Assembly (NCBI GenBank): GCA_018266755.1
Contig: JAFDZW010000006.1
Location: 62,001-126,000, forward strand
Length of the DNA stretch: 64,000 nt
From: Bacteroidota bacterium
GTDB taxonomy: Bacteria; Bacteroidota; Ignavibacteria; Palsa-1295
Direction of reading: 5' to 3'
The notes beneath the pieces were generated by a model that had not been told where the DNA came from, ran no database searches, and saw nothing but the letters and a program-made list of their open reading frames with translations. Positions 8,070-15,666 of this stretch are shown here, in pieces; within the stretch, counting starts at the first letter, position 1; the number at the start of each line of letters is the position of its first letter. Made by a program: the position numbers and the translations under genes.

Positions 8070-8924
8070 TTACTTCGTCTCCATGTAGTCGTAAAATCCT
8101 TTACCAGTTTTGCGGCCCAACCGGTTTGCTTCGACCATCTTTTGTTGCAACAAATGCGGGCGGAAGCGTGGCTCGCCGAAGAATTGGTCATAGACCGATT
8201 GCGTCACGGCCAAGTTGACATCAATCCCGATGAGGTCCATCAACTGATACGGCCCCATCGCGAAGCCGTTCGCCTTCATGATCCGATCCGTTTGCTCGAC
8301 TGTGCTGATCCCGTCGCCAACGATTCGGAATGCTTCGCCATAAAAATTGCGCGCCACGCGGTTGACAATAAAGCCGGGCGTATCCTTCGCGAGCACCGGC
8401 GTCTTGCCGATTTGCTTGACATAACTTTCCGCACGGTACATGACGTCGTCGGTCGTTTCCGAGCCGCGAACGATCTCGACGAGCTTCATGATGTGGGCCG
8501 GATTAAAGAAGTGCAACCCGACGACACGGTGCGGCTTCTTACAGGCGCTGGCAATCGCCGTGACCGCGAGTGAGGAAGTGTTGCTCGCAAAGATCGTTTC
8601 TTCACCGCAGAGCTCGTCCAGCCGCGAAAAGATTTCCTGTTTGATCTTCAGGTTCTCGACCGCGGCTTCGATCACGAGGTCGCAGGTCTTCAAGTGCTCG
8701 AAGTGCGAGGTGGTGCGAATGCGAAGGGCGGCAGCGTTCGATTCTGCAACCGTGATCTTCCCTCGGTCGCTCATCTTTTGCATGATCTCGCCGATATTGC
8801 GGTAAGCAAGTTGCAGGTATTTATCATGCAAGTCGTTGAGGACGACATCATATCCGGCGAGCGCCGACGCAAGCGCTATGCCGCTGCCCATCGTCCCCGC
8901 CCCGATCACTCCGATCGATTTCAT
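8070..8924 (-). CDS. 3-hydroxybutyryl-CoA dehydrogenase family protein
   Basis: 284 residues, the usual length of the single-domain-pair bacterial enzyme. The NAD-binding Rossmann motif is GAGTMGSGIA, followed by the acidic strand end VVLNDL. The catalytic His lies in HFFNPAHIMKLVEIVRG, and KDTPGFIVNR and the C-terminal dimerisation helices (MGPYQLMDLIGIDVN) are complete. It oxidises (S)-3-hydroxyacyl-CoA to 3-ketoacyl-CoA. With the nearby enoyl-CoA hydratases it would make two steps of beta-oxidation or of phenylacetate-type degradation. No thiolase is seen in the window. Confidence 0.9.
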   Translation of the reverse strand: MKSIGVIGAGTMGSGIALASALAGYDVVLNDLHDKYLQLAYRNIGEIMQKMSDRGKITVAESNAAALRIRTTSHFEHLKTCDLVIEAAVENLKIKQEIFSRLDELCGEETIFASNTSSLAVTAIASACKKPHRVVGLHFFNPAHIMKLVEIVRGSETTDDVMYRAESYVKQIGKTPVLAKDTPGFIVNRVARNFYGEAFRIVGDGISTVEQTDRIMKANGFAMGPYQLMDLIGIDVNLAVTQSVYDQFFGEPRFRPHLLQQKMVEANRLGRKTGKGFYDYMETK

Positions 8925-8985
8925 TACGTAGTAATAGGAAAATTGAGAATAAGAAAACGGCGGTTGATTCGGCTAAGTTCGGAGA

Positions 8986-10227
8986 CTACATCCGGATGAA
9001 GAGTCCACCCCGAATGATCGGGCCGTTGTCAAGCTGTTCCGATTGGGTGAATCCGGCCGACTTCAATCCTGCATCCACTCTGAGGCCCCATGTGTCGGCG
9101 ATGGGATGGAGCTTGGCGCTGAGTAGCAGCATCGCTCCCCTTCCTCCGGCCATCTTCCGATGAGCCCAAACATCGTTATAGATCACTCCCGGGGCGTGAT
9201 CGCCCAACTCAATCTCGGGCTGGTCCCAGAGTTCTACAAGGCCGCCGAGATCGAGAAACGATGTTCGATAGAGATGCGAAATATCCACCCCTACTCTCGA
9301 CGACGTATAGCCCCCGAATCCGTCGTAACAAACGTACACATTCCAAATGCGCTTTCCGGTATGCACAAGATTGGTGAACCGTACCTCCGCACCAAACGGG
9401 GTAAGATCGAGCCTCAGTGACGGCATGTAATGTACTCCGAACAACTCCAGCATCGGGAAACTCACTTCCTCGGTGCCACCGACAAGATACCGATTAAAGA
9501 ACGAGTTGGCCGAGAGCCAAAAGGCGGGATTCACAAAGTTCAGCAGTGCGTACTGTTTCAGTGTGTGCAGATCGATACGGTTCGATCTGTCCTGTATCGC
9601 GGCAATATAGTACGCTGCATCGTTCGATGTGTACTCCGCTTTATCGGTACCGAGGATATAGAGTGTCTCATCCAGAATTCCACCCATGTAGGCATACGCC
9701 TGGCGGTAGTGAATCATCCCCGTCTCGAGAAACACATTCCGGAGTTCGTCCGAGATCGTAATGTTGGCGCCCATGCCGGCGATCCGCATGGCGATGTCTT
9801 CATCGTCGGTGTACGATATCTCGCCTTGTTTCCAATTGGTCGATCCTCCCCCATTTCCGTAGGGTGGCGGCATATTGATTTGGTATGTCAACCTCGTGGC
9901 ACCATACTCACGCAGACGCCATCCGTGGCCGAATACTTCATGATTGACCACACCGATCAAATTGTCGGTTGGCATATCGATAAGCACCAGTTTGGCAAGA
10001 CGGTAGGCGATGCCTCCGGCCTTGTTGAGCACTCCTCGTTCGTTGAACAGCTTCGCCGGGAGCAGCAGATCTTCCGCTGAGAAAATCAATTTGTGCGCTG
10101 TGACCAGATCGGTTGTACCCATTCGCATGGAAAGAACCGGATCATAGATGATCCCGTAATCATACTGCGCAACCGCAGAGGTGCTTGTAAGAAGCACAAC
10201 CAACACTACGAACCAGGACCGTTTCAT
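8986..10227 (-). CDS. Putative envelope protein with HExxxH motif
   Basis: 413 residues with a clear signal peptide (MKRSWFVVLVVLLTSTSAVA, then Q). I do not recognise a named family. Near residue 97 is VNHEVFGHGWRLREYG, an HExxxH motif of the kind used for zinc by TldD-type peptidases; the rest does not look like TldD. The C-terminal half (from about 265) alternates short aromatic strands and turns (LRLDLTPFGAEVRFTN, GRGAMLLLSAKLH, GLFIRM) and could be a small beta-barrel or an outer-membrane-associated sandwich. It sits 8 bases after a crotonase gene on the same strand but shares no obvious pathway with it. Confidence 0.6.
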   Translation of the reverse strand: MKRSWFVVLVVLLTSTSAVAQYDYGIIYDPVLSMRMGTTDLVTAHKLIFSAEDLLLPAKLFNERGVLNKAGGIAYRLAKLVLIDMPTDNLIGVVNHEVFGHGWRLREYGATRLTYQINMPPPYGNGGGSTNWKQGEISYTDDEDIAMRIAGMGANITISDELRNVFLETGMIHYRQAYAYMGGILDETLYILGTDKAEYTSNDAAYYIAAIQDRSNRIDLHTLKQYALLNFVNPAFWLSANSFFNRYLVGGTEEVSFPMLELFGVHYMPSLRLDLTPFGAEVRFTNLVHTGKRIWNVYVCYDGFGGYTSSRVGVDISHLYRTSFLDLGGLVELWDQPEIELGDHAPGVIYNDVWAHRKMAGGRGAMLLLSAKLHPIADTWGLRVDAGLKSAGFTQSEQLDNGPIIRGGLFIRM

Positions 10228-10235
10228 GGAGAACG

Positions 10236-11024
10236 TTACTTGCCCGTAAACTCAGCCTTGCGTTTCTCGCGGAATGCAGCGACGGCGTTGGTATAATCCT
10301 CCGTGCGGCCCGCGGCTTCCTGCATATAGACTTCGTAATCGAGCGCTTCGTCGAGCGAGGTCGATGCGGCACGGTCCATCATTTTCTTGATGTATCCGTA
10401 TGCCTTCGTGGGACCTGTTGCGAACGTTGTTGCCGTTTTGATCGCTTCGGTCATCAGTCCCTCTGCCGGAACGACCGCATTGACAAGCCCAATCTGCAAC
10501 GCCTTTGCCGAGGTGACATCCTCGCCCGTCGCGGCCAGTTCGAATGCGCGTGCAACACCGATATTATGTACCAGAAACCAGCTTGAACCGGAATCCGGCA
10601 CCAAGCCGATCCGCACGAATACTTCGATGAGCTTTGCCTGCTCTGCCATGATGCGGTAGTCGCATGCCAGCACGAGCGAACAACCCGCACCTGCTGCGAC
10701 ACCGTTAATAGCGGCTATAATCGGTTTCGGCAGGTTGCGCATTGCGCGGATGAGCGGATTGTATCTGCGCTCGAGCGAATCGCGTAGCGAGCGCTTGCCG
10801 CCGCCGGTTGGCGCATCTTTGAGATCCTGCCCCGAGCAGAATGCTTTGCCATTCCCCGTCAGGATCACAGCGCGGACTGCATCGTCTTTCGCAATCTCTT
10901 TGAAGGCTGCCTGCAGATCGGTCGTCATCTGCTCGTTGAACGCGTTATAGACTTCCGGGCGATTCAGCGCGATGGTGCAAATACCGTCTGCTACACTATA
11001 TTGGATCGTTTGATACTCTGCCAT
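10236..11024 (-). CDS. Enoyl-CoA isomerase/hydratase, PaaG-like
   Basis: 262 residues, crotonase fold. Oxyanion-hole segments GKAFCSGQDL and NGVAAGAGCSL. The two catalytic Glu positions of crotonase are replaced (GCSLVLACD; IEVFVRIGLVPDSGSSWF). The VPDSG segment with the preceding IGL matches the PaaG subgroup (1,2-epoxyphenylacetyl-CoA isomerase), in which an Asp is catalytic. Isomerase rather than hydratase activity is therefore likely. Phenylacetate or a similar CoA ester is a possible substrate, but no paaABC or paaK gene is present in the window. Confidence 0.8.
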   Translation of the reverse strand: MAEYQTIQYSVADGICTIALNRPEVYNAFNEQMTTDLQAAFKEIAKDDAVRAVILTGNGKAFCSGQDLKDAPTGGGKRSLRDSLERRYNPLIRAMRNLPKPIIAAINGVAAGAGCSLVLACDYRIMAEQAKLIEVFVRIGLVPDSGSSWFLVHNIGVARAFELAATGEDVTSAKALQIGLVNAVVPAEGLMTEAIKTATTFATGPTKAYGYIKKMMDRAASTSLDEALDYEVYMQEAAGRTEDYTNAVAAFREKRKAEFTGK

Positions 11025-11060
11025 TGAAATCGTTATAAAAGTAATCCGCTCAATCTACAG

Positions 11061-11177
11061 GGTAATTGCGAGAAGTCCATTTTGGCGGACGACGAAGCAA
11101 TTTGAAATTGTGAAGATGAATACATGATCAACTTCTAAGATTGCTTCGTCGTCGCTACGCGACTTCCTCGCAATGAC
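11061..11177. repeat. Palindromic repeat, family B copy 1 (intergenic)
   Basis: Imperfect inverted repeat. The left end (GTAATTGCGAGAAG... CGACGAAGCAAT) pairs with the right end (ATTGCTTCGTCGTCG...TTCCTCGCAATGAC) around an AT-richer centre. The same arms occur in the copy inside valS at 36007-36102. It lies between two crotonase genes. Confidence 0.75.
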
Positions 11178-11196
11178 ATCTATTTCTCCTCAACTC

Positions 11197-11973
11197 CTAC
11201 TTCCCTTTCCACTCCGGTTTGCGCTTCTCGACGAACGCTGCCATTCCTTCTTTCATATCCTCGCTGGCGAAGAGGAGGTAAAAATTCTTCCGTTCGAACT
11301 CAAGCCCCATCTCGATCGTCGTATCGAACGACTTGAGCACCGCCTCTTTCGCCAATCGCACCGCGACGGGTGGCTTGGACGCAATCTCTTTGGCGAGTTT
11401 GATCGCTTCTTCGAGATAGAACTCGACCGGCACTACCTTGTTCGCAAGTCCGGCGGCGACCGCCTCTTCGGCTGTGATCGGGCGTCCCGTCAGCACAATC
11501 TCCATTGCCTTCACCTTACCGATCGCGCGTGTCAGACGCTGCGTGCCGCCGGCGCCAGGCATGACGCCGATGTTAATCTCCGGCTGCCCGAATTTCGCCG
11601 TCTCGCTTGCGATGACGATATCGCAATGCATCACGAGTTCGCACCCGCCGCCCAGGGCGAAACCACTGACTGCCGCAATGATCGGGGTCTTGCACTTGCG
11701 GATGCGATCCCACTTCGCGAACTGATCTCGGTAGAGCATATCGACTGCGCTTGCGTTCGCCATTTCCTTGATGTCGGCGCCGGCCGCAAACGCCTTCTCG
11801 TTGCCGGTGAGCACGATGGCACGGCAATCGGTGTCCTGATCGAGTTCGTCGAACGTCGAGACGAGCTCGTTCATCGTTTCAAGATTGAGTGCATTGAGCA
11901 CCGCAGGTCGGTTCAGGCGGACGATCGCTACGAAGCCGTCACGCTCCAGAATCAAATTCTTCAGTTCAGCCAT
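11197..11973 (-). CDS. Enoyl-CoA hydratase (crotonase, PaaF-like)
   Basis: 258 residues, the classic length. Both catalytic Glu residues are in place: GGGCELVMHCD (Glu144 equivalent) and FGQPEINIGVMPGAGGTQRL (Glu164 equivalent). The oxyanion hole is EKAFAAGADIKEM. It should hydrate trans-2-enoyl-CoA to (S)-3-hydroxyacyl-CoA, feeding the 3-hydroxyacyl-CoA dehydrogenase encoded about 2.3 kb away on the same strand. A TATCTTTG box at 11992-11999 lies 18 bases upstream of the start, so it probably has its own promoter with a very short leader. Confidence 0.9.
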   Translation of the reverse strand: MAELKNLILERDGFVAIVRLNRPAVLNALNLETMNELVSTFDELDQDTDCRAIVLTGNEKAFAAGADIKEMANASAVDMLYRDQFAKWDRIRKCKTPIIAAVSGFALGGGCELVMHCDIVIASETAKFGQPEINIGVMPGAGGTQRLTRAIGKVKAMEIVLTGRPITAEEAVAAGLANKVVPVEFYLEEAIKLAKEIASKPPVAVRLAKEAVLKSFDTTIEMGLEFERKNFYLLFASEDMKEGMAAFVEKRKPEWKGK

Positions 11974-11991
11974 AGAATAACAAATAGACTA

Positions 11992-11999
11992 CAAAGATA
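11992..11999 (-). promoter_or_regulatory. Putative Bacteroidota -7 box (TATCTTTG)
   Basis: The complement reads TATCTTTG, matching the TAnnTTTG -7 consensus of Bacteroidota housekeeping sigma promoters. It is 18 bases upstream of the enoyl-CoA hydratase ATG. No convincing -33 TTG was found at the usual spacing. Confidence 0.45.
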
Positions 12000-12009
12000 C
12001 CAAACAACG

Positions 12010-12040
12010 ACGCCCCTACTCCGCGAAGGAACAGGGGCGT
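12010..12040 (-). terminator. Hairpin terminator after the Bax-inhibitor-1 gene
   Basis: Arms ACGCCCCT and AGGGGCGT (8 bp) flank a 15-base loop. On the minus strand the stem is followed by CGTTGTTT. It lies 25 bases past the stop of the Bax-inhibitor-1 gene. Confidence 0.5.
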
Positions 12041-12064
12041 GAAATTCCGAACGAACGACGTCGG

Positions 12065-12769
12065 TCAGTCGCGGCTGCGCGAACCCATCAGGATACGCAG
12101 GATAAACAGGAACAGGTTCAGAAAATCAAGATACAACTTCAATGCAGCCGATGTCGGCGGAATCTCGATGGCTCGTTTAAGGATCAGTGACGTATCGACG
12201 AGCACGAACCCTGCGAAGATGATCGTCCCGACGATCGAGATCGCGAAGTCGAGACTCGACGAGTGCATGAAGATATTCAGCAGGATCGCCCCCATGATCA
12301 CGAACAAGCCTACCGTCAGGGTCGCGCCGAGGTAGCTGAAATCCTTCTTCGTGACGAATACATACGCCGTCAGGCCGGCAAAAACGGTCCCGGTCAGGAT
12401 GAGCGCATTATAGATCACGCCCGGGCCTGTACCCGGAATCAGCGAATGCGCAATCGCATACAGTAGCGGCGAGAGCACTACCCCGCTGATAAACGTGAAG
12501 AGAATCATCGTCGGCACCGCACGTGCCGGTTTGTCCGCGCTGCTTTGCGCGAGGAAAAACGCACCGATATAGACGATGAAGAGAATAATCCGGTGTTGAG
12601 CGGCTATGAATACGAGACTGGAATTCATCGCCAGGATCGAACCGCCAATCGCAGCAAGAATACCTGCCGTGAAATACGAGTACACCTTACGCACATACGC
12701 AAGCCGGGCTTTGCCGACAAGAGCGAGTGCATCGGGGGTAAATTGAAATGCTTGAGCGAATTGTGACAT
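12065..12769 (-). CDS. Bax inhibitor-1/YccA family membrane protein
   Basis: 234 residues with about seven hydrophobic segments, starting after a short cytoplasmic N-terminus (FTPDALALVGKARLAYVRKV). Family hallmarks are the YSYFTAGILAAIGGS first helix, AVPTMILFTFISGVVLSPLL, DFSYLGATL and, near the end, VLVDTSLILKRA plus ALKLYLDFLNLFLFILRIL. Bacterial members such as YccA interact with FtsH, and others leak calcium; which applies here is unknown. A family A repeat fills the divergent gap toward the M28 peptidase gene. Confidence 0.9.
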   Translation of the reverse strand: MSQFAQAFQFTPDALALVGKARLAYVRKVYSYFTAGILAAIGGSILAMNSSLVFIAAQHRIILFIVYIGAFFLAQSSADKPARAVPTMILFTFISGVVLSPLLYAIAHSLIPGTGPGVIYNALILTGTVFAGLTAYVFVTKKDFSYLGATLTVGLFVIMGAILLNIFMHSSSLDFAISIVGTIIFAGFVLVDTSLILKRAIEIPPTSAALKLYLDFLNLFLFILRILMGSRSRD

Positions 12770-12863
12770 GAGTATTGGTTTTCGACCTTATGATACGAAT
12801 TGACGTATGCTTTGGTTTCGGAAGCATACGGTTGATACTAGCTCCGGTTGGATGGTGTCGGCT

Positions 12864-12945
12864 GTCATTCTGAGCGAAGCGAAGAATCCCTTGATGAAAC
12901 CCCGTGAGGCTCCCTCCAGGGATTCTTCGCTTCGCTCAGAATGAC
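12864..12945. repeat. Palindromic repeat, family A copy 1
   Basis: 82-bp near-perfect inverted repeat. The left arm begins GTCATTCTGAGCGAAGCGAA and runs to AATCCCT (28 bp). The right arm is its exact complement, ending CTCAGAATGAC. The asymmetric centre (TGATGAAAC...GTGAGGCTCC) recurs in copies 2 and 3. It lies in the 264-base divergent gap between the Bax-inhibitor-1 and M28 peptidase genes, which otherwise shows no gene. Confidence 0.9.
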
Positions 12946-13033
12946 GTCGGGTTGAACTCGTAAGCAGACCACCCCCAAATTGTGGAACAATCCATCTAAC
13001 AGGGGTATTGTATAAGCCTACACGTACCGATCA

Positions 13034-14299
13034 ATGAAGAACCGACTCGCCACTCTCTGTCTTCTGCTTGCATGTGCAGGCACGACCTTTGCTCAAAAAA
13101 CAACGCCGGCGATCACAGCAGCCGACCTTCGCGCACGGCTCAATATTCTTGCCAGCGACTCGCTTGCCGGGCGCAGAACCGGCGAACCCGGCTGCGATAA
13201 AGCGGCGCGCTACATCGCGGGAGAATTCAAACGCTTTGGTCTCGAAGTCCTCGATCCGACCCAGACGTACTTGCAGGAGTACGAATTTTCCGAACACCAA
13301 TTCGACTCGACAAAAACGACGCCGACGAAGGCTGCCAATGTCGTCGGATTTCTCAAAGGATCGGACAAGAATCTCTCCCGCGAGGTTGTGATTATCGGCG
13401 CACATTACGACCACCTCGGTATGGGCGGACATAATGCGCTCGATACCGTCAAAAGTTTTCACTACGGCGCCGACGACAATGCCAGCGGCACAGCAGGCAT
13501 GCTCGAGCTCGCCGAGTATTTTTCCAAACATCGCAAAGAGCTCAAGCGCTCGGTCATCTTTATCGGCTTTAGCGGAGAAGAAGAAGGACTCTTTGGGAGT
13601 GCGAACTACGTCAAGCATCCGCTCTACTCGCTCGATCAAACACAGGCGATGATCAACATGGATATGATTGGCCGTCTCAAGGATAGCGTCTTGATCGTCG
13701 AGGGAATGGGGACGTCACCCGAATGGAAGAAGATCGTAGATCCGTCGCTGACGAAGAAGCTCCCCATCGCGTTTCACCTGAAGCCCGACGGCGAAGGTCC
13801 GAGCGATCATGCGTCGTTCTACCGCAAGAATATTCCGGTCCTGTTCTTCTTTACAGGGCTGCACAAAGATTACCACAAGGCAAGCGATACCCGGGATAAG
13901 ATCAATTACAACGGCGAGGAGCAGGTACTCTCGATCATAAAAAAGATCGTGGTAAAGACCGCCAATCTTGCCACGCGTCTCCCCTACACTATCGTGCCGA
14001 TTGACACATCGAAGAAGACGACAACGTTTCACGCATACGTCGGCGGCGTCCCCGATTACGGGTATGACGGCGAGGGGTTGAAGATCAGCGACATCACGCC
14101 CGGCTCACCTGCTGCTGCGGCCGGATTGAAGGCCGAAGACATCGTCATCCAGTTCGGCGATATGCAGATCAAAAATATTTACGACTACACGAAGGCCCTC
14201 TCGAAGCACAACGCGGGCGAAACCGTTCTCTTTACCGTCAAGCGAGGCCGAGATACCGTAGCGTTGAATGTGACGCTCGGGAATCGTCCGGCGCATTAA
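13034..14299 (+). CDS. M28 family zinc aminopeptidase with C-terminal PDZ domain
   Basis: 421 residues with signal peptide (MKNRLATLCLLLACAGTTFA). The zinc-site residues of M28 are all present: GAHYDHLG (His), GADDNASGTA (bridging Asp), FSGEEEG (catalytic and metal Glu), INMDMIGRL (Asp) and the late His in KDYHKASDT. A PDZ domain occupies about residues 335-415 (ISDITPGSPAAAAGLKAEDI). It probably removes N-terminal residues from peptides in the periplasm or outside the cell; the PDZ domain may bind substrate tails. Its 3' end overlaps a convergent membrane-protein gene by 62 bases. Confidence 0.9.
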   Translation: MKNRLATLCLLLACAGTTFAQKTTPAITAADLRARLNILASDSLAGRRTGEPGCDKAARYIAGEFKRFGLEVLDPTQTYLQEYEFSEHQFDSTKTTPTKAANVVGFLKGSDKNLSREVVIIGAHYDHLGMGGHNALDTVKSFHYGADDNASGTAGMLELAEYFSKHRKELKRSVIFIGFSGEEEGLFGSANYVKHPLYSLDQTQAMINMDMIGRLKDSVLIVEGMGTSPEWKKIVDPSLTKKLPIAFHLKPDGEGPSDHASFYRKNIPVLFFFTGLHKDYHKASDTRDKINYNGEEQVLSIIKKIVVKTANLATRLPYTIVPIDTSKKTTTFHAYVGGVPDYGYDGEGLKISDITPGSPAAAAGLKAEDIVIQFGDMQIKNIYDYTKALSKHNAGETVLFTVKRGRDTVALNVTLGNRPAH

Positions 14300-14840
14300 C
14301 GACCGGCGCGCTACTCGGCACGTCGGTTTGCGGCATCGTGAACAGCCGGTCATATCGTCTGATTGCGAAGCCTGCAATCAGGAAGAGCCCGCAGAATTCG
14401 ACGCACAGGATCCGCATATCCACAATCGCATTTGGGCTGAGGATTCCATACCCTACCGACACCATCCCTCCGTGGGTGAGATCGAACGCTGCGAATCGCT
14501 GCATGGGTGCAAAGAACACCATGAGCGCAGTGAGCAGCACCGGCACGGCAGTCGCTACGATCTGTCGCCGCTTGGTTGCAGATCCCATGGCTCCGTTCAG
14601 CCAGTACATCACACAGCCGACGACGATGAGTTCAAGCAGCAGCGTTTCGACATCAAGTCGGTCGAATGATTGCTGAAACAGGATATGCTGGCCGACATAC
14701 CGATAGCCCTCGTGCCACTGGAGCGTGACATCGTCAGCTACATTGGAGAAGAGTGCGGAATCGCTGTTGGAATACGACGGAAGAAAGACGAGGATCAGAA
14801 CGGTCAGAAGATTCACCGTCCACTGTGTAATCTTATTCAT
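14238..14840 (-). CDS. Hypothetical membrane protein
   Basis: 200 residues from the ATG at 14840, which has AAAGGA about 10 bases upstream; earlier in-frame starts lack this. Four hydrophobic segments are visible: about residues 7-24, 60-80 (LLLELIVVGCVMYWL), 95-115 (IVATAVPVLLTALMVFF) and 140-165. No family was recognised. The C-terminal 35 residues are polar (PQTDVPSSAPVVNAPDDS), and their codons overlap the end of the convergent M28 peptidase gene. Confidence 0.55.
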   Translation of the reverse strand: MNKITQWTVNLLTVLILVFLPSYSNSDSALFSNVADDVTLQWHEGYRYVGQHILFQQSFDRLDVETLLLELIVVGCVMYWLNGAMGSATKRRQIVATAVPVLLTALMVFFAPMQRFAAFDLTHGGMVSVGYGILSPNAIVDMRILCVEFCGLFLIAGFAIRRYDRLFTMPQTDVPSSAPVVNAPDDSRASHSTLRYLGLA

Positions 14841-14898
14841 GCATGAGGTTCCTTTCTTGCAGTATCTAACGCGCTGAAGGCTCGGAGGTTCCAGGTCG

Positions 14899-15666
14899 TC
14901 ACAGCTCCAAATGCAGCTCGATTGGGCAATGATCGCTGCCCATGACATCCATTTTGATCGGTGAATCGACGACGAACGGCATCACATCCGGTGTAACCCA
15001 GAAATAATCGATGCGCCAGCCGACGTTGCGTTCGCGGGCACGTGTGATCTGGTCCCAGTATGTGTACCACTCGGGATCGCGGTTGAATGCTCTGAAAGTA
15101 TCGACATACCCAAGCGCTTCGATCTTGTCGAGCCATGCACGCTCAATCGGGAGGAAGCCGGTGACATTCGAGTTTTCGTCCGGTCTCGCAAGATCGTTTT
15201 CTTTATGAGCCGTATTGAAATCCCCGGTCAGGATCAGCCTCTTCCCTTCTTCGCGAAGCGCCTGCCATTGTTCGAGGATCATCTCGTAAAACTCGAGCTT
15301 GTACTGCACACGCTCCGGCCCACGGCCGCCATTCGGATAGTAGATATTATAGAGCGTGAACTCGTCATAGTCGGCGCGGACGACGCGGCCTTCGACATCG
15401 AACTTCGGATGTCCGCAGCCGACGACCACATCCTTCGGCTCCTTTTTCGTATAAATCGCGACGCCGGAATACCCCTTCTTCTCCCCGCTGACAAAATGTG
15501 AAGAGTATCCATCGACATCGATCAGCGATTTCGGGAGCTGGTCCACCTGTGCCTTTGTCTCCTGCAGACAGAGGATATCCGGGCTCTCTGCTTTCATGTA
15601 CTCGAGCAGGCCTTTGCGTTCTGCGGCACGAATGCCGTTAACATTCCACGATGTGATCTTAAGCAT
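14899..15666 (-). CDS. xth: Exodeoxyribonuclease III
   Basis: 255 residues from the ATG at 15666, preceded by AAAGGAG at good spacing; an upstream in-frame ATG would add an unrelated tail. Endonuclease/exonuclease/phosphatase fold: MLKITSWNVNGIRAAERKG, CLQETKAQ (metal Glu), YNIYYPNGGRG, TGDFNTAHKE (Asp/Asn) and the final MGSDHCPIEL (catalytic Asp-His). It cleaves at abasic sites and removes 3' blocks in base-excision repair. The start codon lies inside the last codons of the upstream glycosyltransferase gene (8-base overlap), so the two are translationally coupled though functionally unrelated. Confidence 0.95.
   Translation of the reverse strand: MLKITSWNVNGIRAAERKGLLEYMKAESPDILCLQETKAQVDQLPKSLIDVDGYSSHFVSGEKKGYSGVAIYTKKEPKDVVVGCGHPKFDVEGRVVRADYDEFTLYNIYYPNGGRGPERVQYKLEFYEMILEQWQALREEGKRLILTGDFNTAHKENDLARPDENSNVTGFLPIERAWLDKIEALGYVDTFRAFNRDPEWYTYWDQITRARERNVGWRIDYFWVTPDVMPFVVDSPIKMDVMGSDHCPIELHLEL

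Noticed and set aside
11173-12042. Plus-strand frame opposite the enoyl-CoA hydratase
   Set aside because: Entirely antisense to a gene with both catalytic Glu residues intact. No independent support.
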